Shown: positions 1 through 10,150 of the stretch, in pieces
Numbering within the stretch: the stretch's first letter is position 1
Layout: each line of letters begins with the position of its first letter
From: FEB-35 sp050263095
GTDB lineage: Bacteria; Desulfobacterota; Deferrimicrobia; Deferrimicrobiales; Deferrimicrobiaceae
Direction: 5' to 3'
DNA: 54,546 nt
NCBI GenBank assembly: GCA_050263095.1
Contig: JBLNEW010000087.1
Coordinates: 1-54,546 of the forward strand
The notes under the pieces: generated by a model
What the model was told of the DNA's origin: nothing
The model's input: only the letters and a program-made list of their open reading frames with translations
The model's database searches: none
Position numbers and translations under genes: made by a program

Positions 1-1
1 T

Positions 2-2316
<2,315 letters not shown>

Positions 2317-2320
<4 letters not shown>

Positions 2321-3141
2321 TCCGCCCCCCCGATTACGAGGAGCTCGTGCGCCTGGCGCTGCGCGAGGACGCCCCCTTCGGAGACCCCTTCGGATCCGCT
2401 TTTCCCCAGCCGGTCCGCGGCCTGTTTCTCGCCGGTGCGCCGGGGCTGTTCTGCGGCGGTCCCGTCGCCGCCGAGGTTTTCCGCCAAGTCGACCCTGCGG
2501 TCACTGTCGAATTCGCGGAGGAGGGGCGCCTGATGTCGGCGGGAGACCGGGCGGGGGAGGCCCGCGGGCCCGCGGGTTCGCTTCTGCGCGCCGAGCGGGT
2601 GGCCCTCAACTTCCTGCAGCGGCTGTCCGGAATCGCTTCGGCGACGGCCAGGTTCGTCGAGAAGGCGGCCCCCCACGGCGCCCGCATCCTCGACACGAGG
2701 AAGACGACCCCGCTTCATCGGGTGCTGGAGAAGTACGCCGTCCGGGTGGGCGGCGGCTTCAACCATCGCTTCTCGCTGTCCGACGGCATTCTCATCAAGG
2801 AGAACGGCATACGCGCCGCCGGGGGGATCCCGCAGGCGGTGGCAGCCGCGCGTCGTCACGCCTCCCACCTCGTCCGCGTGGAGGTCGAAGTCGAGAGCCT
2901 TGAAGACGCGGGTAAAGCCGTAGAGGAGGGGGCCGACGCCGTGCTTCTCGACAACATGCCCCCCGATGCGGTTCGCGAAGCGGTGCGGCGCTTCGGAGGC
3001 CGCGTATTCCTTGAGGCGTCCGGCGGGATCGGTTTGGACAACGTCGAGGAATACGCGCGGACCGGCGTTGCCGCGATCTCCATCGGGGCCCTGACGCACT
3101 CCGCGCCGGCGCTAGATCTTTCCTTCGAACTGTCCGTATGA
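2317..3141 (+). CDS. nadC: Nicotinate-nucleotide diphosphorylase (carboxylating), quinolinate phosphoribosyltransferase
   Basis: Converts quinolinate and PRPP to nicotinate mononucleotide, CO2 and PPi, the entry to de novo NAD synthesis. The 274 residues match the family length (about 280). Family motifs are in order: ERVALNFLQRLSGIAS, ILDTRKTTP (substrate-binding Arg and Lys), HRFSLSDGILIKENGI, VEVEVESLEDA, DAVLLDNM and LEASGGIGLDNV near the end. The start is GTG, sharing the bases GTGA with the valS stop, so translation is probably coupled. The N-terminal REDAPFGDPFG replaces the usual REDxGxGDxT, a modest divergence. The nadA and nadB partners are not in the window. The next gene overlaps by ATGA. 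Confidence 0.95.
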
Positions 3142-3767
3142 AACGGCCTTCCCTGTTCCTTTGCCTTTTTTTTGCGCTTTCCGGCACGTGCGCGGCGGCC
3201 CCCGAAGGATACCGGGCGGTCGAGTCCGTGGCGGCGTCGGTGAACGGGGAGGTCGTATTCCTGTCGGACGTGGCGCGCGAGGCCTGTTTTTACCGCTGCG
3301 GGACGGTCCCGGGCCAGGCTCCGCAGGAATTGTCGCTTGCGCAGGCGAGGGAAAAGCTCATAGCGGATACGCTGGTCATCCAGGAAGCGGAAAAGCTCGG
3401 GTTGGGGGCGGTGGACAACGCCGCCCTCGCGGCTCCGACGGCGGAATCCCTGTCGCGGACGAGGAAATGCGGGCATGCCTGCGCGGAAGGCGTCACCGAG
3501 GCGCATGTCCGCGACCTCGTGCGTCGCAGGCTGCTGGTGCGGGATTTCCTCGAGAAGCGCATCGCCGTCTTCATAGAAGTCAACGAGGAAGAGGTGCGGC
3601 GTGAAATCGGGCAGCGCTCGCACGCGGGCGCGCCGCCTGCCGACCTGTCCGAGGAGGCCGTGCGCAAAAGCCTCTACGCGGAAAAGGCGGCTGCGGAGAT
3701 CCGAAACTGGTTCTCGCGGTCGACATCTAGATCCAGGATAGTTCTTTCGCCCTTGTCGGAGCCGTGA
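3138..3767 (+). CDS. SurA-N-like exported protein without a PPIase domain
   Basis: The 209-residue product has a Sec signal peptide (two basic residues, then a hydrophobic stretch to about residue 20, probable cleavage in CAAAP). It then has the opening typical of SurA/PpiD chaperones, SVAASVNGEVVFLSDV, followed by a helical domain (about residues 60-190). It ends where a parvulin PPIase domain would start in SurA, so at most a chaperone-type role in the periplasm can be inferred. Odd feature: two CxxxC pairs, C50/C54 and C111/C115, unusual for SurA, which could form disulfides or bind a metal. It starts on the ATGA shared with the nadC stop, and its stop lies against queD. The SurA-N assignment rests on the opening motif and helical character; partner and substrate are unknown. 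Confidence 0.72.
   Translation: MKRPSLFLCLFFALSGTCAAAPEGYRAVESVAASVNGEVVFLSDVAREACFYRCGTVPGQAPQELSLAQAREKLIADTLVIQEAEKLGLGAVDNAALAAPTAESLSRTRKCGHACAEGVTEAHVRDLVRRRLLVRDFLEKRIAVFIEVNEEEVRREIGQRSHAGAPPADLSEEAVRKSLYAEKAAAEIRNWFSRSTSRSRIVLSPLSEP
3758..3761 (+). promoter_or_regulatory. Ribosome binding site that decides the queD start
   Basis: GGAG lies 8 nt before ATG 3770 and only 2 nt before the alternative GTG 3764, favouring the ATG. Confidence 0.6.
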
Positions 3768-3769
3768 AC

Positions 3770-4165
3770 ATGGATGTCTACACCCTAACTGTCAGCTCGT
3801 CGTTCGCGGCGGCGCACCGCCTGCGGGAATATGCGGGCAATTGCGAACGAATGCACGGGCACAACTGGCGCGTGGAAGCGACCGTCGAGTCCGAGAGGCT
3901 GGACGAACAGGGGATGGCGATGGATTTCCGGGCGATCAAGGGAGCCCTGAACGACATCATTTCCCGTATGGACCACATGTATCTGAACGAAATGCCCCCG
4001 TTCGACGCGCGGAACCCGTCCTCGGAAAACATCGCCTGCTATATTTTCGGAGAGATGGAAGGAAAGATCCCCGCGCCGGCCCGCCTGTGCAGGATCACGG
4101 TCTGGGAGTCCGACGACGCCCGTGCGGAGTATTCCCGCCGGGCTCCCGGCCGCGTCACGACTTAA
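3770..4165 (+). CDS. queD: 6-carboxy-5,6,7,8-tetrahydropterin synthase (QueD/PTPS family)
   Basis: Zinc enzyme converting 7,8-dihydroneopterin triphosphate to 6-carboxytetrahydropterin, the second step toward preQ0 and queuosine. From ATG 3770 it has 131 residues. Zinc ligands H16 (SFAAAHRL), H29 and H31 (MHGHNW) and the catalytic C25 (GNCERMHGHN) are all present, with the late TVWESDDA glutamate. A GTG at 3764 overlaps the upstream stop, but GGAG at 3758-3761 is only 2 nt from it and 8 nt from the ATG, so I prefer the ATG. The queuosine genes queA and tgt lie 21 kb downstream; queC and queE are not seen. The final 11 bp overlap the convergent DUF1858 gene. Confidence 0.93.
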   Translation: MDVYTLTVSSSFAAAHRLREYAGNCERMHGHNWRVEATVESERLDEQGMAMDFRAIKGALNDIISRMDHMYLNEMPPFDARNPSSENIACYIFGEMEGKIPAPARLCRITVWESDDARAEYSRRAPGRVTT

Positions 4166-4349
4166 GCGTCTCGTTCAGCTTTTCAAGCAGTTCCTTCAGG
4201 TCGATCCCGTGGACCCTCGCGCCGTGCTCCAGGTTCTCGAATTCGGATAGCTGGCAGCCGGCGCAATCTATGCCGAACCGCTCGAATACCGGGATCGTCT
4301 GGGGATATTTCCGGAGGACGTCCTCGATCTTCATGTCCTTGTTTATCAT
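4155..4349 (-). CDS. DUF1858 domain protein with CxxC motif
   Basis: Small cytoplasmic protein of 64 residues, entirely a DUF1858 domain (the short helical domain also found at the N-terminus of some hybrid-cluster-associated and ScdA-like proteins). It reads MINKDMKIEDVLRKYP at the start and carries C29-A-G-C32 after FGID, the typical redox or metal-binding pair of this family. The start ATG (4347-4349) has a good GGAGG at 4356-4360 on the minus strand, 6 nt away. It is the last gene of the minus-strand operon, 47 bp after mqnA, and overlaps the convergent queD by 11 bp. The exact function of stand-alone DUF1858 proteins is not known to me; a redox role is inference from the cysteines. Confidence 0.85.
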   Translation of the reverse strand: MINKDMKIEDVLRKYPQTIPVFERFGIDCAGCQLSEFENLEHGARVHGIDLKELLEKLNETLKS

Positions 4350-4396
4350 CGCTGCCCTCCAGAGGCGGGTATGGCTGATTTTACCACGGCGGCGCG

Positions 4397-5377
4397 TCAG
4401 GAAAGATCGAGGAATCTCAAGGGGGGCGCCGCGGGGATCCGTCCGATCTTCTTCGCGAGGCGATAGAAAAGCGCGAGGCCTTCCGACTCCTCCTCGAGAT
4501 CGTAGGAGAGGTTTTTCCAGTAGGCGGTGCGCTGCTCCTTCGGCATCCAGTCGGGGCCGATCAGGAGATGCTCCGGGCGGGTGAGCGATTCCCGCGCGAT
4601 CCGCTTGGCGGTGAGGAGCGTACGCGCGAATCCGCGAAGGGCCTCCCGCCGCCCGGGGAGCGATTTCCGGGAGACTATCCATAGGGCGAATACGAACGGG
4701 GTCCCTGTTTCGCGGCGCCACCATTGGCCAAGGTCGGTAACATGCTTCGCGGTCCCCGAGATGCTCGCCTGCAGCGCCTCGTCCCCGATGGCGAGGTACG
4801 CGGGGTGCCGGCGCAGCGCCTCTCCCGGCGGCAAAGACGTCCTGGCCAGGCGATTTCCCTTCCCCAGGAATTCGCGAAGGAGGATCTCCAGCATCACTAC
4901 AGACGTGTCGGAGGCCCTCGTGACGGCGATCGGGCCGTCCGGAAGCTTTTTCAAAGGTTCGTTGGAGAGCAGGAGCACGCTCATTACCTTGGAGCGGGAG
5001 GATATGGATATGTCCGGGCAGAGGAGGTACCGGTCCGGGTGCTTCCCGTATTCGATCGAGGAGGAGGGCGATATGTCCAGCCGCCCCGCCCGAAGCCGCC
5101 GGTTCAGCTCCGAGGGGGTTCCGGAGACGAACCGGACGTCCTCCAGGAAGAAGTGAGTGGTGAGCGCGTGGAATATCGGGGCAAGGTTCGCGTACGGGAT
5201 GCGCCCTACGCGCAGCGACGGTTTCCCCCCTCGCGCTCGGACATCCCTGCCCTCGCTCCGGGGGCGGCCTCGGAGCCTGTCGCGGCCATCCTGGCCGCTT
5301 TTCCTCCCTGATCGGTCGGCGGCCCCTCGGAGCTCGGAACCTCCGCTGATACTCATAAAGGTTGGTTCCTCGCTCAT
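4397..5377 (-). CDS. mqnA: Chorismate dehydratase of the futalosine menaquinone pathway
   Basis: MqnA dehydrates chorismate to 3-[(1-carboxyvinyl)oxy]benzoate, the first step of the futalosine route to menaquinone. Core motifs: LRVGRIPYANLAPIF at residues 55-69, DISPSSSIEYGKH, CPDISISSRSKVMSVLLLS (family pattern LPDLSISSxxxVxSVLLxS) and a periplasmic-binding-protein-like fold continuing to the end. ATG 5375-5377 shares ATGA with the permease stop and gives 326 residues, longer than the usual 270-290. The extra about 53 N-terminal residues are Arg/Gly/Ser-rich with no visible domain. A second ATG at 5354-5356 has a GAGGA about 10 nt upstream and may be used instead. It sits in an efflux operon rather than with other mqn genes, which are absent here. 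Confidence 0.88.
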   Translation of the reverse strand: MSEEPTFMSISGGSELRGAADRSGRKSGQDGRDRLRGRPRSEGRDVRARGGKPSLRVGRIPYANLAPIFHALTTHFFLEDVRFVSGTPSELNRRLRAGRLDISPSSSIEYGKHPDRYLLCPDISISSRSKVMSVLLLSNEPLKKLPDGPIAVTRASDTSVVMLEILLREFLGKGNRLARTSLPPGEALRRHPAYLAIGDEALQASISGTAKHVTDLGQWWRRETGTPFVFALWIVSRKSLPGRREALRGFARTLLTAKRIARESLTRPEHLLIGPDWMPKEQRTAYWKNLSYDLEEESEGLALFYRLAKKIGRIPAAPPLRFLDLS

Positions 5378-6579
5378 TCGTATCTCAGCGCCTCGATGGG
5401 GTGCAGCGCGGCCGCTTTCCGCGCAGGGTAGACTCCGAAGAAGATACCGACGAACACGGAAAAGGTAAAGGCCAGGAGGATCGCCCACGGCGGGACCGCC
5501 ACCGGCATCTTGGGGACCAGGACCCTGATGGCTCCCGCGCCCAGCGCGCCGACGAGCACCCCGGCCAGCCCGCCCGAGGCGGACAGGGCGGTCGACTCCA
5601 GCAGGAACTGGAAGAGGATGTCCCGGTCCCTGGCGCCTACGGCTTTCCTGATCCCGATCTCGTTCGTCCGCTCCTTGACCGTCACCAGCATGATGTTCAT
5701 GATTCCGATCCCGCCGACAAGGAGCGAGATGGCCGCGATGCCGCCGAGGACGTAGGTGAGGGTGTCCAGGATGGTGAAAAGCGACGAGAGCATGGCGGCC
5801 TGGTTGGTTATGGTGAAGTCCTCGTGCCGGTTGTGGTTCTTGAACAGGAGCGACCGGGCAAGCTCTTTGCCGCTTTCGATGTCGTTCTTGTTCCGGACGG
5901 ATATCAGGATCTCGATAAGGGCGTCGGTATCGAAGATGTCCATCGCCGTTCGTACCGGGACGAAGACGATGTCGTCGATGTCGAAGCCCAGGCTTACGCC
6001 CTTGCGCTCCATGATCCCCGTCACGCGGAACCTGGTCCCCGCGATCTTGACGACCTGGCCGAGCGCATTGGCGTTGCCGAACAGCTCGCGCTTCACGGTT
6101 CTTCCGAGCATGCAGACCCTTCGCTTGGCCTCGTCGTCCGAGTCGGTGACGAAACTGCCCACTTCGACGTGGATGTTGCGGACGGGAGAGAAGTCCTTGT
6201 TAACTCCCAGGACGGTGACGTTGCGCGACCGGGAGCCCTGCCTTACCTCGGCGGCGCCGAATACCACCGGCGCGACTCCGCCGAAGAGATACCCCTTCTT
6301 CTCGAGGATCCGCGAGTCGTCAAGGGTCAGCTTGTGCCGCGCGGCGCCGATGATGGGAGGCCCGCCCCTTGTCTCTATCTTCCCGGGAGTCACGATCAGG
6401 ATATTCGCGCCTAGCCCGGCGAACTGCTCCTCGACGTAGTTTTTCGTCCCCTCGCCGAGCGACACGAGGAGGATGACGGCGGCCACGCCGATGATCACGC
6501 CGAGCATGGTGAGCGCGGACCGCAGCCGGTTGGCGCGAAGGGCGTCGAGCGCAACCGCGATGAATTCGAGGGGGCTCAT
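5374..6579 (-). CDS. MacB-type ABC transporter permease (FtsX/DUF214 family)
   Basis: Inner-membrane permease of 401 residues with MacB topology: one N-terminal membrane segment (LRSALTMLGVIIGVAAVILL), a large periplasmic domain (about residues 45-270), then three C-terminal segments. The last part holds the conserved GGIGIMNIMLVTVKER, RTNEIGIRKAVGA and PARKAA(A)LHPIEALRYE. Works with the ATPase encoded immediately upstream, the adaptor and the outer-membrane channel to move substrates or lipids using force transmitted across the periplasm. ATPase and permease are separate genes, unlike the fused E. coli MacB. The start overlaps the ATPase stop by ATGA and the stop overlaps the mqnA start by ATGA. 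The substrate cannot be read from sequence. Confidence 0.93.
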   Translation of the reverse strand: MSPLEFIAVALDALRANRLRSALTMLGVIIGVAAVILLVSLGEGTKNYVEEQFAGLGANILIVTPGKIETRGGPPIIGAARHKLTLDDSRILEKKGYLFGGVAPVVFGAAEVRQGSRSRNVTVLGVNKDFSPVRNIHVEVGSFVTDSDDEAKRRVCMLGRTVKRELFGNANALGQVVKIAGTRFRVTGIMERKGVSLGFDIDDIVFVPVRTAMDIFDTDALIEILISVRNKNDIESGKELARSLLFKNHNRHEDFTITNQAAMLSSLFTILDTLTYVLGGIAAISLLVGGIGIMNIMLVTVKERTNEIGIRKAVGARDRDILFQFLLESTALSASGGLAGVLVGALGAGAIRVLVPKMPVAVPPWAILLAFTFSVFVGIFFGVYPARKAAALHPIEALRYE

Positions 6580-7292
6580 CCGCGCAGCTCCCGGTACTCC
6601 TCCGGGGTCACCAGGCGGCCGTCGACGATATATACGATGCGCCTGGCGTTGCGGGCTATGGAAAGGTCGTGGGTGACAAGGACGATCGTAGAACCTTCGG
6701 CGTTGAGGCGCGTGAGGATCGCCAGCAGCTCCTCGCCGGACCTGGAATCCAGGTTCCCGGTCGGCTCGTCGGCAAGCAGGAGCGAGGGGCGGTTCACCAG
6801 TGCGCGCGCTATCGCCACTTTCTGCTTCTGGCCCCCGGAGAGCTGGTTGGACAGGTGGTGTTTCCTGTCCTCTATCCCGACGGCACGCAATGCTTCGACC
6901 GCCCTGCGGGAGCGCTCCTCGCGGCCGACTCCCGCATAGAGCAGGGGGAGCTCGACGTTGCGCAGGGCGGTATAGCGCGGCAGGAGGTGGAACACCTGGA
7001 ATATGAACCCGATCTCCCGGTTCCGCATCGACGCCAGGGCTTCGGGCGACAGCCGCGTTACCGGCATCCCCTTGATCTCGTATGTGCCGGATGTGGGGAC
7101 GTCCAGGCACCCCAGGATGTTCATGAGGGTGGACTTGCCCGATCCCGAGGGCCCCATCACGGCGAGGAAGTCGCCCGGGAAGATGTCGAGGTCGACTCCC
7201 TCGAGCCCTACGACGGGCTGCTCTCCGGCCTCGTAGATCTTGCCGACCCCCCTCAGGCGGAGAAGCGGCTCACTTGCGGGTGCGGATTCCAA
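6576..7292 (-). CDS. MacB/LolD-type ABC transporter ATP-binding protein
   Basis: Cytoplasmic ATPase of 238 residues energising the permease encoded next to it. Walker A GPSGSGKST, Q-loop FIFQVFHLLP, signature LSGGQKQK, Walker B LLLADEPTGNLD and H-loop VTHD are intact. The MacB/LolD/FtsE subfamily is shown by GEEL...RLNAEGSTIVLVTHD and the NLDSRSGE segment after Walker B. The start is TTG at 7290-7292 with GGGAG 5 nt upstream on the minus strand; no ATG or GTG fits. The gene overlaps the adaptor gene by 23 bp and its stop shares ATGA with the permease start. Confidence 0.94.
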   Translation of the reverse strand: MESAPASEPLLRLRGVGKIYEAGEQPVVGLEGVDLDIFPGDFLAVMGPSGSGKSTLMNILGCLDVPTSGTYEIKGMPVTRLSPEALASMRNREIGFIFQVFHLLPRYTALRNVELPLLYAGVGREERSRRAVEALRAVGIEDRKHHLSNQLSGGQKQKVAIARALVNRPSLLLADEPTGNLDSRSGEELLAILTRLNAEGSTIVLVTHDLSIARNARRIVYIVDGRLVTPEEYRELRG

Positions 7293-8499
7293 CGCGGCTC
7301 CCGGGGACGAGGTTCTTGATCTCCAGGGAAGTGATGACGGGCTCTCCCGCGGAGATGCCGGTCATCACCTCCGACCACTCCCAGTTGGAGATCCCGGTGG
7401 TCACGTCCTTGCGGATGGCTTTTCCGTTCACGACCACGAAGACGAATTTCCGGCCTTCCCGCTCCATCACCGCCGCCGAGGGGACCAGGAGGACGTTGTC
7501 CTTGCCGCCGGTTAAAATCTCCACATCGACCGACATCCCGAGACGCAGCGGCTTGTGGGGAGCTTCGGGCACGAGGCGGATCGTGTTGGCGCGGGAGACT
7601 TCCTTGGAGACCTCCACGACCGGCTTTATCTCGGAGACCTTACCCGCGAACGTCTCCCCGAGGTATGCGTCGGGGAACAGCTTCGCTTTCTGGCCTACCC
7701 GGAGCTTGGCGGATTCCGATTCGTCTATGGGCGCCTCGATGTAGATATCCCCGGGGTCCGCCATGACGTAAAGCGGAGCGCCCGGCGTCTTCGTTTCTCC
7801 CACCTCGACGGTCTTCCTGATCACCACGCCTGCATACGGAGCCGTTATGCGCAGTTTTTTACGGCGATCCTCCAGTGATTGCGCCCTGGCGGTCGCGGAA
7901 TCGACCCGCGCCTTCAGGGATTCGATTTCCCGCCCGATCGCCCGCAGCGTGTCTTCCCCGGCGGCGGCAATCCGCGCATCCTCCTCGGAGTTGGCAAGGC
8001 GCATGTCGGCCTGCTCCATGTCGGACTTCGACAGGAATCCGCCCCGGAACAGCCCGGAGGAGCGCAGGTGGTCCTCCCTGGCCTTGCGCAGGTTGTTCGC
8101 GGCCCGCGCGGTTTCCGCCCGGAATCTGCGCTCCGCCTCGTCCTTTCTCGCCTCCGCCTCGCGCAAGCCCTCCCGCGCCGACTGGACGTCCGCGCGGGCG
8201 GCATCCACCTGCCTGTCAAGCTCCGGATCGGAAAGGACCGCGAGGAGCTCCCCGCGGCGCACCAAGGTTCCTTCTCCCGCGATCGCCCTGGCGACGCTTC
8301 CTCCGACCTCGGCGGAGAGAGTGGATTCCATGCGGGATTTCACCGTGCCGGCGGACACCGAGGTCACGTACTCCCCGATCGGGCCTTTTTTCGCCTCGAA
8401 GACGTCGACCTCGATGCCCCCCGAGAACCGCATGAATGCAACGGCGGCGCCCAGCGCAAGGACGGCGGCGGCGCCTGCAACCAGCTTTATCCGCTTCAT
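7270..8499 (-). CDS. MacA/HlyD-like periplasmic adaptor (membrane fusion protein)
   Basis: Adaptor of 409 residues linking the MacB-type pump to the TolC-like channel. One N-terminal membrane anchor (LVAGAAAVLALGAAVAFM), then a barrel-sandwich half (TLSAEVGGSVARAIAGEGTLV), a long helical hairpin rich in Ala, Arg and Glu (about residues 90-210), the second lipoyl half (ITAPYAGVVIRKTVEVGE), a beta-barrel domain, and a membrane-proximal domain with LLVPSAAVMEREGRKFVFVV. The start ATG shares ATGA with the stop of the upstream TolC-like gene. Family assignment is firm; the transported substrate is unknown. Confidence 0.92.
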   Translation of the reverse strand: MKRIKLVAGAAAVLALGAAVAFMRFSGGIEVDVFEAKKGPIGEYVTSVSAGTVKSRMESTLSAEVGGSVARAIAGEGTLVRRGELLAVLSDPELDRQVDAARADVQSAREGLREAEARKDEAERRFRAETARAANNLRKAREDHLRSSGLFRGGFLSKSDMEQADMRLANSEEDARIAAAGEDTLRAIGREIESLKARVDSATARAQSLEDRRKKLRITAPYAGVVIRKTVEVGETKTPGAPLYVMADPGDIYIEAPIDESESAKLRVGQKAKLFPDAYLGETFAGKVSEIKPVVEVSKEVSRANTIRLVPEAPHKPLRLGMSVDVEILTGGKDNVLLVPSAAVMEREGRKFVFVVVNGKAIRKDVTTGISNWEWSEVMTGISAGEPVITSLEIKNLVPGSRVGIRTRK

Positions 8500-10031
8500 C
8501 GGATGACGATGCCTTCCTTGTCGAGGATGTTCCCGACGGCGCGGCGCAGGCGGGTCTGCGCGAGATGCGCGTCCGATAGCGACCTGATCTCCGCAAGGAG
8601 CGCCTCCGACAGGTCCTGCTGGAACCGGAGGACCTCGACAGCGGTGGATGCCCCCAGGGCGAGCTTTTTCTCTTCCGCCTCCAGTTTTTTCGAGGACGCG
8701 GCCGCGAAGGCGCGCGATGCGGCGATACGTTCAAGGGATGACTCCAGGTCGCGCCTCCCTTTACGCACATCGGCCCGGATCCGCAATTCGAGCCCTTCGC
8801 CGAGCAGCCGCTGCTCCTCCAGCGCAGACCGGGCCCTGGCCCATTCCGCCTTTTCCCGGTCGAACCTCCAGGGGATCTCGGATTTAAGCCCGACGAACCA
8901 GTTGTAGTACCTGCCCGAGAACATCTGGTCGAGGCTGTCGCGGTAATTCCCCGAAAACGCCGTCGAGGAAACGGGGAACAAAGGGTTGGGATTGGGCGTC
9001 CCGGCGAGGCCGGACAGGCCTGCGGAAACGGTCAGGTCGAGGGAAGGAAGCGTACGGTTCCTGGCCGCCGCCTCCTGTATTTCCGCCTGCTGCCTGCGCG
9101 CGGCCAGGGAAGACATCTCGGGGCGCAGTCGGAGCGCCTCCTCGAAGGTATCGTTGTCTCCGGGAGGATCGGGATCCCCGGGCAGCGGTTCCGGTACGAG
9201 ACGTTCCTCCCATTCCCCCGAGGTCCTAACGCCCAGGGCGGCCTTGAGGCCGTCCATCGCGTTATTCTCCTGCGATTCGGCCCGGATCAGCTCCTCCCGT
9301 CGGGACGCGACTGCGGCGTCCGCGGGAAGCCGGTCCATCGGCGCGGCGAAGCCCGACTCGATGCGGGCCTCTATCTCGGACAGGAGCCTTTCCGCCAGCC
9401 GCAGGGCCGACCTTCTCACCTCCACCTCGCCGTGCGCCGCCGAAAGCGAGAAAAAGGCGCTCCTCGCCGCTGCGACCACCTCCATCACCTTCTCCCGCCA
9501 CTCCCCGGTCTTCGCGGCCTCACCGGCTCGGGCTACCGCGAGAGCGGCTTCGGTGACCTGCCGCCCCCTGTTTTTAAGGAGCGGCTGCCGCGCCGAAAGG
9601 GTGAGCGCGGTCAGGTACTGGGGGGAAAGAAGGGCAATGGAGGAACCGGACTCCTGCCGCTGGTTCTCGAAGTCCAGCGACAATGCCGTGCCGTAAGGAA
9701 GAAGATCGCGGACGCCGACGTTGAACCTTAAGTCCTTCTGCTCCAGCGAGAGGTTTCCGTCGAGCACCGATCCGCTCGGGGAGTTGGCCCGGTTATAGGC
9801 CAGGTCGCCGGTGAATTTCGGCAGGAAGGCCGCTTCCTCGATCGGCACGCCGAAGGCCGCGATGTCCCGCCCGGTCCGGGAGACGGCAATGTCGATGTTG
9901 CCGCGGAGCGCGGTCTCGACGCACTCCCGCAGCGAGATGACACGCGACGAGGGGGATTCCCCGGCGGGGAAAGCGGATGAAACGGGGGCCAGGAGGGCCA
10001 GCAGGACGATGAGGGTAGGGGATGTCTTCAT
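8496..10031 (-). CDS. TolC-like outer-membrane efflux protein
   Basis: The 511-residue product has a clear signal peptide (MKTSPTLIVLLALLAPVSSA) and the two-repeat alpha-helical pattern of outer-membrane efflux proteins, each repeat opening with a segment such as ISLRECVETALRGNIDI and containing long Ala/Glu/Arg coiled-coil helices (about 200-260 and 430-490). It would form the trimeric channel and tunnel for the MacAB-like pump encoded after it. The start ATG 10029-10031 is preceded by GAGGG 6 nt upstream on the minus strand; longer frames further upstream lack a signal peptide and are not used. First gene of the six-gene minus-strand operon. Confidence 0.92.
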   Translation of the reverse strand: MKTSPTLIVLLALLAPVSSAFPAGESPSSRVISLRECVETALRGNIDIAVSRTGRDIAAFGVPIEEAAFLPKFTGDLAYNRANSPSGSVLDGNLSLEQKDLRFNVGVRDLLPYGTALSLDFENQRQESGSSIALLSPQYLTALTLSARQPLLKNRGRQVTEAALAVARAGEAAKTGEWREKVMEVVAAARSAFFSLSAAHGEVEVRRSALRLAERLLSEIEARIESGFAAPMDRLPADAAVASRREELIRAESQENNAMDGLKAALGVRTSGEWEERLVPEPLPGDPDPPGDNDTFEEALRLRPEMSSLAARRQQAEIQEAAARNRTLPSLDLTVSAGLSGLAGTPNPNPLFPVSSTAFSGNYRDSLDQMFSGRYYNWFVGLKSEIPWRFDREKAEWARARSALEEQRLLGEGLELRIRADVRKGRRDLESSLERIAASRAFAAASSKKLEAEEKKLALGASTAVEVLRFQQDLSEALLAEIRSLSDAHLAQTRLRRAVGNILDKEGIVIR

Positions 10032-10150
10032 CGGTGTCCCTCGGGCGCAGACGGAAGATAGTGTAACACGTCCGCCGGCTGTATATTGTCGCAAGAAGCG
10101 GGGCGATGCTCCGGGCTCATCGCCCCGGGGTCCCCGAAGGAAACGAGGGT
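10032..10150. other. Divergent intergenic region with a 9-bp inverted repeat
   Basis: These 119 bp separate the minus-strand efflux operon from the plus-strand sirtuin gene and must carry promoters for both. A relatively AT-rich patch (about 10058-10094) is the likely promoter zone, but no convincing -35/-10 pair was found on either strand. A perfect 9-bp inverted repeat (10100-10108 with 10118-10126, loop of 9) lies in the probable sirtuin leader; it has no T-tract and is not a terminator. Confidence 0.5.

Noticed and set aside
8540..8907. Plus-strand open frames opposite the TolC-like gene
   Set aside because: The minus-strand product has a signal peptide and the efflux-protein pattern; the plus-strand frames do not.
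10100..10126. Perfect 9-bp inverted repeat considered as a terminator
   Set aside because: No T-tract follows on either strand and it lies in a divergent promoter region; kept only as a leader or operator-like element.
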